From the NCBI GenBank assembly GCA_021805545.1, contig JAJZFB010000095.1:1-40703 (forward strand): a DNA stretch of 40,703 nucleotides, in the 5' to 3' direction. This document shows positions 15,957 to 22,842 of this stretch, piece by piece (the first letter of the stretch is position 1; every line of letters starts with the position of its first letter). Source of the DNA: Pseudomonadota bacterium (GTDB lineage: Bacteria > Pseudomonadota > Alphaproteobacteria > Acetobacterales > Acetobacteraceae). Under the pieces are notes generated by a model. That model did no database searches. It was not told the origin of the DNA and saw only the letters and a program-made list of their open reading frames with translations. The position numbers and the translations under genes are program-made.

Positions 15957-16888
15957 AAAGTGACTTTGGCGCCGTGCTGCTCACTAGCTTGTTGATAGGT
16001 CAACCGTTTGCCGCCAACACCACGTAGCACTAGAACGGCGCGGTCTGCGTCTGAATAGCCCAGCTTGGTCCGCGTATTATAGCGGAAATCAAATTCCGCG
16101 AGGTAGCGGGCAAGGTGCTGTTCGCCGCAGTGCTGGTAGATACCGCGCATCCCGCGCTTGAAGATGCTGAACACACCCTCCACGGTGTTGGTATGCACGT
16201 TGCCCCGGACATATTCACCGGCGCTATGGGTGGTGAACTCATGGCTCGCAAAGTGCCGATGAGCAAAGCGATACTGTCCTGCCTCATCCGTCATCAGGGA
16301 AGCCTCAGGCACGATATGGGCGCGCAGGACGGGCATCACCACAGAAGCGCCGTGGCTGGGAACATGAAAAGACCGAACCTCGCCTCCGCGCTCCACCAGC
16401 GACAACACCACACGCTTATGGCCGACGCCGCGTTTAACCTTGGCGCCTTCCTTCTTGCTGATGAAAGTCTCGTCTGCCTCTACCGGCACACCATTACCGC
16501 CCATCGGGGCCAAACCGCCGGAAACCATGGCCTCGCGGATACGGTGCGACATGAACCATGCGGTTTTGTACGTCACGCCCAGCATCCGGTGGAGCTGGTG
16601 AGATGACATGCCTTTTTTGGAAGCCGAAAGCAGATGCACAGCCAGCAACCACTTGTTTAGGGCGATCTTGGAGCGCTCAAACACGGTGCCGACCGTAACC
16701 GTGAACTGGCCTTTGCAATCGCCACAGTAATAGAGCCCCGGACGATGAGATTTACCCTGCACCGCGCCAATCTTCCCCATGCAGCCACAATGCGCGCAGA
16801 CCGGGCCATTCGGCCAGCGGACGGCCTCAAGAGCCTCACGGGCAGCATCAGCATCGGTGAACATCGGGGCGGTAAGATCGGCAGACAT
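15953..16888 (-). CDS. IS1595 family transposase (ISXO2-like)
   Basis: The 311-aa transposase is complete. It has the N-terminal zinc ribbon of the family (Cys31, Cys34, Cys55, Cys58) and an RNase H-like catalytic domain with Asp139 in VEADETF, Asp201 in LMTDEAG and Glu237 in HTNTVEGVFSIFKRG. The segment EFDFRYNTR near the C-terminus is also typical. The start codon is preceded by GGAG. Its stop overlaps the end of the last passenger gene. With perfect target duplications outside, the element should be, or recently have been, able to move. Confidence 0.95.
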   Translation of the reverse strand: MSADLTAPMFTDADAAREALEAVRWPNGPVCAHCGCMGKIGAVQGKSHRPGLYYCGDCKGQFTVTVGTVFERSKIALNKWLLAVHLLSASKKGMSSHQLHRMLGVTYKTAWFMSHRIREAMVSGGLAPMGGNGVPVEADETFISKKEGAKVKRGVGHKRVVLSLVERGGEVRSFHVPSHGASVVMPVLRAHIVPEASLMTDEAGQYRFAHRHFASHEFTTHSAGEYVRGNVHTNTVEGVFSIFKRGMRGIYQHCGEQHLARYLAEFDFRYNTRTKLGYSDADRAVLVLRGVGGKRLTYQQASEQHGAKVTF

Positions 16889-16909
16889 GGGAAAACTCCT
16901 ATGAGGCCC

Positions 16910-16937
16910 ATTCTACATCTTGTGGTACTTACGTCAA
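16910..16937 (-). promoter_or_regulatory. Predicted transposase promoter inside the right inverted repeat
   Basis: On the minus strand TTGACG (16932-16937) and TAGAAT (16910-16915) are spaced by 16 nt, close to consensus. The -35 box lies within the terminal inverted repeat, so transposase binding to the end could repress its own transcription. This is a sequence match and an inference. Confidence 0.5.
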
Positions 16938-16952
16938 GTATATAATCGCCTT

Positions 16953-16980
16953 AAAAAAGGCGGCTTTGGCCGCCTTTTTT
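16953..16980 (+). terminator. Intrinsic terminator, originally of the SYLF gene
   Basis: An 11-bp perfect stem (AAAAAAGGCGG at 16953-16963 with CCGCCTTTTTT at 16970-16980) encloses a 6-nt loop and carries a T-run. It can act on both strands. Removing the transposon places it directly after the SYLF gene, so it is that gene's displaced terminator. It now insulates the right flank of the element. Confidence 0.85.
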
Positions 16981-17015
16981 GTCTGTCTGCTCGTGAATCT
17001 CTATCTGTGGGGCTC

Positions 17016-17078
17016 TATTGTCCCGGTTCTGAAATCCGCGATATTTCACATCACGAATTTCAGAACCATCACACTATA
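17016..17078. repeat. Palindromic repeat C, divergent copy
   Basis: The arms GGTTCTGAAATCCG and ATTTCAGAACC and the outer TGTCCC match repeat C at 3478-3529, but the centre is longer and differs. It lies between the displaced terminator and the end of the zinc-ribbon gene. Confidence 0.7.
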
Positions 17079-17112
17079 GTCAGCCGCAGTCAGCCGCTAA
17101 TGGTGTCCGGCC

Positions 17113-17571
17113 TCAATGCAGATGCAGAAGCAGGAACGCCACCACCACGAGGAACGCCACCACCAGCCCGCCGATGAGCACCGGGCCTTTGGGCCGGAAG
17201 CGCGGTTCGGGTTCTGGCTCCGGCTCAAACTCGATGGCGCGGCTGCGCGCCGCCATGACCAGATTGATAAACGCATCCTCCGGCTCGCCGCCGCTTGCGG
17301 GCTGGGGCTGTTCCTCTTCGGGGGTGTGGCCCTCGCGCGCCATGGCCTGCTGGAATTCAGCCTTGGCCCTGGCATCCACCGGTTTGCCAAAGACGCGGCC
17401 TGCCTCCGGCTCCGGCGGAAGCGCGCCGCCGCCTTGCGGGGCTTCCGCGTCTGGCGGGCCGGCGCGCCATTGCGTGCCGCATTGTTCGCAGCGCAGTTTA
17501 CGCGCGCGGCCGCCAAATACGGCGTCGGGAATTTCATACGCTGTGGAGCAATTCGGGCATACAATCTGCAT
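17113..17571 (-). CDS. MJ0042-type zinc-ribbon membrane-anchored protein
   Basis: The 152-aa protein starts with a compact zinc ribbon (Cys5, Cys8, Cys28, Cys31) of the MJ0042 type. A Pro/Glu-rich linker with an acidic EPEPEPEP stretch follows, then one membrane segment near the C-terminus (about residues 128-150), ending in a short His-containing tail. Such proteins are common next to ftsE in alphaproteobacteria and their role is unknown. The start beginning MQIVCPNC puts the first Cys where the domain expects it; an ATG five codons upstream is also possible. It is divergent from ftsE. Confidence 0.82.
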   Translation of the reverse strand: MQIVCPNCSTAYEIPDAVFGGRARKLRCEQCGTQWRAGPPDAEAPQGGGALPPEPEAGRVFGKPVDARAKAEFQQAMAREGHTPEEEQPQPASGGEPEDAFINLVMAARSRAIEFEPEPEPEPRFRPKGPVLIGGLVVAFLVVVAFLLLHLH

Positions 17572-17694
17572 GGCTGAGAGACGCATGGCATTTTTGCCGG
17601 AAGCGCGCAATAACGGCCTGTAGAAAGCTGAAAATATGTGTATTTTCTGGCGCATTGGCGGGGTTGCGGAAATTGGGGGTAAATTAGCGGGTCG

Positions 17695-18369
17695 ATGGTC
17701 CGGTTCGAGGATGTCTGGCTGAAATACAGCACGCGCCCCGGCACGCCAGGGCACGATGTTTTGCGTGGAATCAGCTTCGAAATTCCCGATGGCGGGTTCC
17801 GCTGGCTCACCGGCCCCTCGGGTGCTGGCAAAACCAGCCTGCTCAAGCTCATCTATCTGGCCGAGCATCCGGCGCGCGGATTCATCGACATTCTGGGCAC
17901 CAGGGCTGCGCATATTTCACGGCGCGAGGCGGCATTGCTGCGCCGGCGCATCGGCGTGGTGTACCAGGATTTCCGCCTGCTGCCGCAACTTTCCGCCTAC
18001 GACAACGTGGCCCTGCCCATGCGCCTGGCCCACCGGGGCGAAACGCAGATTAACGCCGATGTGACGGAAATTTTGCGCTGGGTGGGGCTGGAGGACAGGC
18101 TGAATGCGCGGCCCGACGAGCTTTCTGGCGGCGCGCAGCAGCGCATTGCCATTGCCCGCGCCGTGGTGGCGCGGCCCAAGCTGCTGGTGGCGGACGAGCC
18201 AACGGGCAATCTGGACGACGAGCAGGCGCAGCGCCTGATGCTGCTGATTACCGCGCTCAACCGGCTGGGCACCACCGTGATTATCGCCACGCATAACATG
18301 GCGCTGGTGGAGCGCTACCCGGCACCCCGGCTGCGCATAGAGGCGGGGCGGATGGTGCAGAATGGCTAA
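17695..18369 (+). CDS. ftsE: Cell division ATP-binding protein FtsE
   Basis: FtsE is the cytoplasmic ATPase of the FtsEX complex, which acts at the divisome and controls peptidoglycan hydrolases. The 224-aa protein has Walker A GPSGAGKT (40-47), Q-loop VYQDFRLLP, signature LSGGAQQR (143-150) and Walker [13 protein letters not shown]. The gene overlaps ftsX by 8 nt, the expected arrangement. The ATG lies in a 123-bp gap opposite the divergent zinc-ribbon gene. Confidence 0.95.
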   Translation: MVRFEDVWLKYSTRPGTPGHDVLRGISFEIPDGGFRWLTGPSGAGKTSLLKLIYLAEHPARGFIDILGTRAAHISRREAALLRRRIGVVYQDFRLLPQLSAYDNVALPMRLAHRGETQINADVTEILRWVGLEDRLNARPDELSGGAQQRIAIARAVVARPKLLVADEPTGNLDDEQAQRLMLLITALNRLGTTVIIATHNMALVERYPAPRLRIEAGRMVQNG

Positions 18370-19255
18370 GCGCGACGATCTGGGCCTGCGCGAGGCACTC
18401 TCGGACCGGCTGCTGCCGATGCTGGTGGCGGCGATGAGTTTTTTGGCCGCGCTGGGTTTGGCCGGCACGCTGGCCAGCGCCAGCCTGGCTCATGCCTGGC
18501 AGAACGAGGCCAGCGCCACGCTCACCATCCAGGTGCCGCAGCCGGATGACCCCGGTGCCACAGGCAAAACCACGCGCCTGGCCGCGGTGCAGGCGGCGCT
18601 GGCCCAGATGCCGGGGGTGGAAAACCCGCGGCTGATGAGCCAGGACGAGGAGAACAAGCTGCTCGCCCCGTGGCTGGGCGAGGATGCCACGCAGCTTGGG
18701 CTGGATTTGCCCAGCGTTATTTCCGCGCGCTGGGCCGGGGCCAGCTCGCCAGATGCGCTGGGCCAGAGCCTGGGCAAGGTTGCGCCCGGCACGCTGGTGG
18801 ATGCGGGTGCCATCTGGGCCGCGCGCGTGGCCGCGCTCACGGGCTCGCTGCAAGATTGCGCGGCGGTGGTGCTGCTGATTGTGGCGGCGGTGGCCGCGGC
18901 GGTGGTGGCGGTAGCGGCGCGCGCCGGGCTGGCGCAGCGGCGCGATACCATAACCATCGTGCATGGGCTGGGGGCGCTGGATGGCGATATTGCCGCGCGC
19001 TTTTCCAGCCGCGCTACCGTGCTGGTGGCCGCGGGCGCGGCGGGGGGCACCATTGCCGCGCTGCCGGTGCTGGCCTGGCTGGCCGCGCTGGCCGCGCCGT
19101 TTGCGGGTACGGGCATCCAACCCGGCGGGGGCGGGCTGTTCAACCTGCCGCTGCCGTTATGGGGCACTTTGCCCATTTTGCCGCTGGCCGCCGCCGGTAT
19201 TGGCTGGGTTACATCGCAAATAACCGTGCGCCGCTGGCTGCGGGGCCTGCCCTGA
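18362..19255 (+). CDS. ftsX: Cell division protein FtsX
   Basis: FtsX is the membrane partner of FtsE. The 297-aa protein shows four hydrophobic segments (about 20-42, 152-178, 212-238 and 262-290) with a periplasmic domain of roughly 110 residues between the first two, as in FtsX homologues. The periplasmic part should contact the cell-wall hydrolase or its activator. It overlaps ftsE by 8 nt and the next gene by one base (TGATG), so at least three genes are coupled. Confidence 0.92.
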   Translation: MAKRDDLGLREALSDRLLPMLVAAMSFLAALGLAGTLASASLAHAWQNEASATLTIQVPQPDDPGATGKTTRLAAVQAALAQMPGVENPRLMSQDEENKLLAPWLGEDATQLGLDLPSVISARWAGASSPDALGQSLGKVAPGTLVDAGAIWAARVAALTGSLQDCAAVVLLIVAAVAAAVVAVAARAGLAQRRDTITIVHGLGALDGDIAARFSSRATVLVAAGAAGGTIAALPVLAWLAALAAPFAGTGIQPGGGGLFNLPLPLWGTLPILPLAAAGIGWVTSQITVRRWLRGLP

Positions 19256-19884
19256 TGGCCCGCCGCCCGCGCCGCCGCCCGCGTTTTGCGCTGGCACGCA
19301 TGCTGGCGCGGGCCGTGGGGGTGGTGTGCGGGCTGTGGCTGGCGGGGTTTGCGGTATTCGCCATCGCCGTTTTCACCTCCGCGCCGCCCAACCCCGTGCC
19401 CCAGGCCGATGGCATTGTGGCCCTTACCGGCGGCGATGACCGTGTGGCCGAGGCGCTGGCGCTGCTGGCGGACCGGCAAGCGCCGCGCCTGCTTATCTCG
19501 GGCGCTGGGCGCGGCACTTATTTGGGTGATTTCACGCAAGACAACGCCCCGGCCGCCACGCAATATGCCGAGGACATCACCATCGGCCATATGGCGGACA
19601 CCACCCATGGCAACGCGGTGGAAACGGCGCGCTGGGCGGCCAAGCATCATATGCATTCCCTCATTATCGTGACGGCGGACTACCACATGCCGCGCGCCTT
19701 GCAGGAAATGCGCCGGGCCATGCCGGATGTGACGCTGACACCCTACCCGGTGCGCCCGCCCGCCATGCGTAAAATCATCAGCCTGCCCACGCTGCGCATG
19801 CTGGCCGGGGAATACACCAAATACCTCGCCGTGCGCGCCGGGCTGCGGCATCTTGCCGCCAGGCTGCTGCACTCGGTAGTCTAG
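19255..19884 (+). CDS. YdcF/DUF218 family membrane protein
   Basis: The 209-aa protein has an Arg-rich cytoplasmic start, one membrane segment (about residues 17-42) and a DUF218 domain with its usual blocks: DGIVALTGGDDRVAEAL, LLISGAGRGT and VTADYHMPRA. The domain is found in YdcF, SanA and ElyC, linked to envelope metabolism. Coupling to ftsX and position before plsC fits an envelope role. Exact function is unknown. Confidence 0.88.
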   Translation: MARRPRRRPRFALARMLARAVGVVCGLWLAGFAVFAIAVFTSAPPNPVPQADGIVALTGGDDRVAEALALLADRQAPRLLISGAGRGTYLGDFTQDNAPAATQYAEDITIGHMADTTHGNAVETARWAAKHHMHSLIIVTADYHMPRALQEMRRAMPDVTLTPYPVRPPAMRKIISLPTLRMLAGEYTKYLAVRAGLRHLAARLLHSVV

Positions 19885-19889
19885 CGCCC

Positions 19890-20591
19890 ATGCGCCTGCT
19901 CCGGTCTACTTGTTTCAATATCATCATGTTTGGCAGCGGCGCGCTGCTCAGCATCTGGTGTGCCATGGCGGGGCGGTTTTTGCCTGAAGGCATTGTGCGC
20001 GCGGCGCGGCTGTGGGGGCGGATTTGCCTGTGGGGCCTGCGTGTGTGCTGCGGCATAGCAGTAGAGGTTGAGGGGCGGGAAAACCTGCCGCCGGGCGGCG
20101 CCATCATCGCCGCGCAGCACCAGTCGGCGCTGGATATTTTTATCTGGCTCAGCCTGGTGCCGCATCCTGTTTTTGTGTTCAAGAAGGAGCTGCGGCGCGT
20201 CCCTGTTTTTGGCGGGCTGATGGAGCCGGCCGGGATGATCGCGGTGGACCGCGGCGGTGGCGGCCCAGCACTGCGCGAGATGCTGGCCAAGGCGGCGAAC
20301 GCCGTGCAAGCCGGGCGGCAGATCGTTATCTTCCCCGAAGGCACGCGCGTGGCCCATGGGGTGCGCGGGCGGATTAAAAACGGCATTATCGCCCTGGCGC
20401 AGCAAAGCAGCGCCCCCGTGCTGCCCGCCGCAACCAATTCTGGCCTGCGCTGGGGGCGCAAGGCCTATGGCAAGCATCCCGGGCCGGTGCGCGTGGCCAT
20501 CTTTCCGCCTTTGCCGCCGGGGCTGACGCGCGAGGAGACCGTGCAACGGCTGGAGGAGGTTTATTACGGGGATCTGCCCGTGGCGGGTTGA
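19890..20591 (+). CDS. plsC: 1-acyl-sn-glycerol-3-phosphate acyltransferase
   Basis: PlsC acylates lysophosphatidic acid to phosphatidic acid at the inner membrane. The 233-aa protein has an N-terminal hydrophobic anchor (about 8-28), the catalytic HX4D motif HQSALD at 77-82, and the substrate-binding FPEGTR at 148-153. The start codon lies 5 bp after the YdcF-like gene's stop, so ftsE-ftsX-YdcF-plsC is one transcription unit. Confidence 0.93.
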   Translation: MRLLRSTCFNIIMFGSGALLSIWCAMAGRFLPEGIVRAARLWGRICLWGLRVCCGIAVEVEGRENLPPGGAIIAAQHQSALDIFIWLSLVPHPVFVFKKELRRVPVFGGLMEPAGMIAVDRGGGGPALREMLAKAANAVQAGRQIVIFPEGTRVAHGVRGRIKNGIIALAQQSSAPVLPAATNSGLRWGRKAYGKHPGPVRVAIFPPLPPGLTREETVQRLEEVYYGDLPVAG

Positions 20592-20600
20592 AGCCCGGCT

Positions 20601-20662
20601 CTCAATCAATGAAGCAGAGCGCGATTTATACCAACGGTCATGGAGCATGACCGTTGGTATAA
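20601..20662. repeat. Composite of partial A-spacer-B and repeat E, copy 1
   Basis: From 20601 the sequence follows the A-to-B junction seen at 3400-3425 (the AATCAATGA spacer and AGAGCGCGATT). It then switches at 20626 to repeat E: arms TTATACCAACGGTCAT and its exact complement (16 bp) around a 5-nt loop, ending at 20662. E therefore seems to have inserted into or replaced the inside of B. The inner 33 bp recur at 40544-40576 with two differences. Confidence 0.85.
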
Positions 20663-20976
20663 TGAGGGTCTCGATTACGATGCCTACGCTCCAGGCGGTG
20701 CCGCGGCGGTATGTGTTGCCGAAATTCTGATACAGAAATGTCAGGCCCGCAACAGGATGCGGGGGGCGCATGGACGGTGGGTTTCGATCCTGCTAAGCCA
20801 TAGCTGATCATTCCGACATCACACGAAAGCGGACACACCCGAATGGCGCGCAGCTAAAGATTTGCGCACCAGCCGAAACTGGTAGCTGCCGCTTTAACTA
20901 TTGTTGCCGCTTTAACTATTACAGTAAATCTGCAGGCAATAGGTCGGCAGCTTTGAAACGTCGAAGGAAATCCTTC
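20663..20976. other. Non-coding stretch before the secreted-protein gene
   Basis: No convincing gene is seen in these 314 bp. On the minus strand an open stretch around 20680-20771 would encode a fragment (FLYQNFGNTYRRG) that faintly recalls the C-terminus of an outer-membrane receptor, but it runs into repeat E and has no start, so at most it is a gene relic. A short direct repeat, TTTAACTATTGTT/TTTAACTATT, lies around 20890-20920, and a ribosome-binding site for the next gene is at 20964-20969. Confidence 0.4.
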
Positions 20977-21744
20977 ATGAAAAAACTCTTTGTCCTTTTG
21001 GGTCTGATCGTCTCAATGACTGTACCCCCAATTTCGGCGCGCTGCGAGCAATTGCCCACATTGTCGGGGTTCAAGCAACCGATCGCCCGATGTCTAAAGC
21101 CATCCGGCAATTTGATTATCACCCAAGTTGGTAGTTATCAGGAATCTCCAGACGGAACGCCTCCCCTTGAAATCGTCGCCTCGGTACAGCCTGACACCGA
21201 TCCGAACGTCATTACAGAATTCGATCACGCGGCCATCAATATATACGGCCCTGGCTGTCACCTCATATACCGGCAAGAGTTTTCTGGATCGGGAGAGGTC
21301 ACATTTGAAACGATCCACTTGGGCGACCAAACGCTTCTGCACCTGATAGCTATGTCAGCCGTGGACGAGCCCACTGACGACGTCATATACGGCCACATCC
21401 TTCTCGCAGGTTACGGCGGCTCATTTTTTCCGGTGCAACCTCCATTCCTTCAGAGTGACAAAAATGTATCTATCTTCATTGGCGACATCGGCGGCGGGAG
21501 AGGGCCTGGCATTGTGGAGACCTTTCGGCCCTGGCCGGCGCCACCCCACTTCTCACCATTTTCGGTAATGTTTCAATTGAAGAACGTAGCATTACCGCAG
21601 GGCCAAACACTCACTACGTTTGTCGGGCCGACAGTGATCCGGCCGCCCCTTCACAAAAACAGCCTAGACGCTTGGCCAGACACATCATACGCGACAGGCT
21701 TTCCGCTGATGCATTACCTTTATGGGAAGTGGGGTGGCGGCTAA
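20977..21744 (+). CDS. Secreted protein of unknown function
   Basis: The 255-aa product begins with a typical Sec signal peptide (KKL, then FVLLGLIVSM and a cut near ISA-RC, residue 22). The mature protein has few Lys and many Pro, Gly and aromatic residues, suggesting a beta-rich periplasmic or secreted protein. Cysteines near the new N-terminus and in GPGCHLIY could form disulfides. The start at 20977 has AAGGAA with proper spacing; an upstream ATG 8 codons earlier would add an Arg-rich extension and is less likely. Base composition is visibly lower in G+C than the neighbours, a sign of horizontal origin. No family is recognised. Confidence 0.65.
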   Translation: MKKLFVLLGLIVSMTVPPISARCEQLPTLSGFKQPIARCLKPSGNLIITQVGSYQESPDGTPPLEIVASVQPDTDPNVITEFDHAAINIYGPGCHLIYRQEFSGSGEVTFETIHLGDQTLLHLIAMSAVDEPTDDVIYGHILLAGYGGSFFPVQPPFLQSDKNVSIFIGDIGGGRGPGIVETFRPWPAPPHFSPFSVMFQLKNVALPQGQTLTTFVGPTVIRPPLHKNSLDAWPDTSYATGFPLMHYLYGKWGGG

Positions 21745-21999
21745 CTCAAATCGCGACGGATACCAATGTCTGCTCCGGGGCGTCCTAATCGCGCCGCCAC
21801 GTCTGCCGCAAAGCTGCTGCCTGTGAAGCGTGCTTGCCAAAGTTGTACAAAACTCAAGATATACGCACCGGCGCCGTCACCAAATGTCTTCAACGGCTAA
21901 GACACTGCATAATGTCTGTTGCCAATGTCCGTGTAACCGGCCATTTGACTCAAAGCTGACGTTCCGCTTCCCCCCAAACCGTCCAGCACGCCCCCAACC
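21745..21999. other. Non-coding stretch between two convergent genes
   Basis: These 255 bp lie between the secreted-protein gene and the convergent DUF4410 gene. Short open frames exist on both strands but none has a ribosome-binding site or a recognisable product. No strong hairpin with a T-run was found, so termination between the two genes is unexplained. Confidence 0.4.
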
Positions 22000-22704
22000 C
22001 TATGCCTCTGGCACGGCAGATTCCGCAATCCAGCCCTGGGCGGCAAAATATTGCCCCAGCCGTGCCGCAAGCTGGTTGGCGGCTTTTGTTGCTTCCTGCT
22101 CAATCGGGCTGCCTGCCTCGCCCACGCCGTGGGCCGCGCCCGATAGGGCAGTGGTGGCCGATTTCACTCCGGCCGCGGCAGCGCCAATCCCCATCCCCGG
22201 CATCCGGCCGCTTGTCGCGGTGCTGGCGTAGGTTTGCAACACGTCCGTTCCGGTGGCGGTGCCGCGCAGCAGCATGGCGCTGCCCTGCACCTGCACCTTG
22301 CCCGCGCCAAGCCCCACAACAGTCCGCCGCGCGCGGTTGCCTTCCTGGATGGAATTAATCTGTATCGTCACCGCCAACTCGCCCGGCGCCGGTGTGGTGC
22401 CCGAGGGCACGCGCTCTGCCTGCAACCCCATGGCGTCGATCTTTTTCACCAGTGTGTTGGAGAGTGCCGCCTGCACGGCCAGCACGTCATTCACGGCGGC
22501 CTGCTGCGGCGTAATGCCTTCGCTCTTGCGCTGCGCCTGCATGCCGGGGCTTGTGTCCAGTTGCACAATGCCCGGGGGTGCCGCGGCATCCACCACCAGA
22601 ATTTTCGCGGGCCGCCCGCTTGCCTGCGCCGTGCCGCCCAACAGGCAGGCGATAAATACCAGCGGCGTTACCAATGCCGCGCGCCGCGATGGTTTCAGCT
22701 TCAT
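22000..22704 (-). CDS. DUF4410 domain-containing exported protein
   Basis: The 234-aa protein has an N-terminal signal peptide (MKLKPSRRAALVTPLVFIA, cut near the alanine of TAQASG) and a DUF4410 domain. The family's core is visible in EGNRARRTVVGLGAGKVQV and the following LLRG strand, with an alanine/glycine-rich helix after it. Members are exported and often lipoprotein-like, with no known role. The chosen ATG at 22702-22704 starts right at the signal peptide; another lies ten codons upstream. Confidence 0.8.
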   Translation of the reverse strand: MKLKPSRRAALVTPLVFIACLLGGTAQASGRPAKILVVDAAAPPGIVQLDTSPGMQAQRKSEGITPQQAAVNDVLAVQAALSNTLVKKIDAMGLQAERVPSGTTPAPGELAVTIQINSIQEGNRARRTVVGLGAGKVQVQGSAMLLRGTATGTDVLQTYASTATSGRMPGMGIGAAAAGVKSATTALSGAAHGVGEAGSPIEQEATKAANQLAARLGQYFAAQGWIAESAVPEA

Positions 22705-22788
22705 ACCCTGTGCCCTGCCCGTGCCATGTTTCATTCCCCGGACGTATCACCATTTCACCGGAGAAGAAAATAGCGTGCGGCCCTCAGC

Positions 22789-22817
22789 AAAAACGGCCCG
22801 GCATTGCTGCCGGGCCG
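22789..22817 (-). terminator. Intrinsic terminator of aceA
   Basis: On the minus strand a 10-bp perfect GC-rich stem (22794-22803 with 22808-22817, TTGC loop on the plus strand) is followed by five T residues (plus-strand AAAAA at 22789-22793). It lies 25 bp after the aceA stop codon. Confidence 0.85.
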
Positions 22818-22842
22818 CTGCATGTCCTGAAGCCTCGCGCGC

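Larger units (their letters stand above)
14565..16950. mobile_element. IS1595-type transposon with a passenger operon
   Basis: The 2,386-bp element has terminal inverted repeats of about 32 bp that agree at 25 of 32 positions; the best block is GATTATATAC from position 4 of each end. Both ends begin GG and are flanked by the exact 8-bp duplication TTAAAAAA, so the copy appears intact. Inside are a minus-strand transposase (15953-16888) and three plus-strand passenger genes (14680-15956) that converge on it. The passenger part is visibly richer in A+T than the host genes. IS1595-family elements with passenger genes are known; this combination of cargo is not one I recognise. Confidence 0.93.

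Noticed and set aside
20660-20771. Pseudogene of an outer-membrane (TonB-dependent) receptor on the minus strand
   Set aside because: Only about 20 residues look suggestive, with no start, no plug domain and no second motif. Too weak to annotate.
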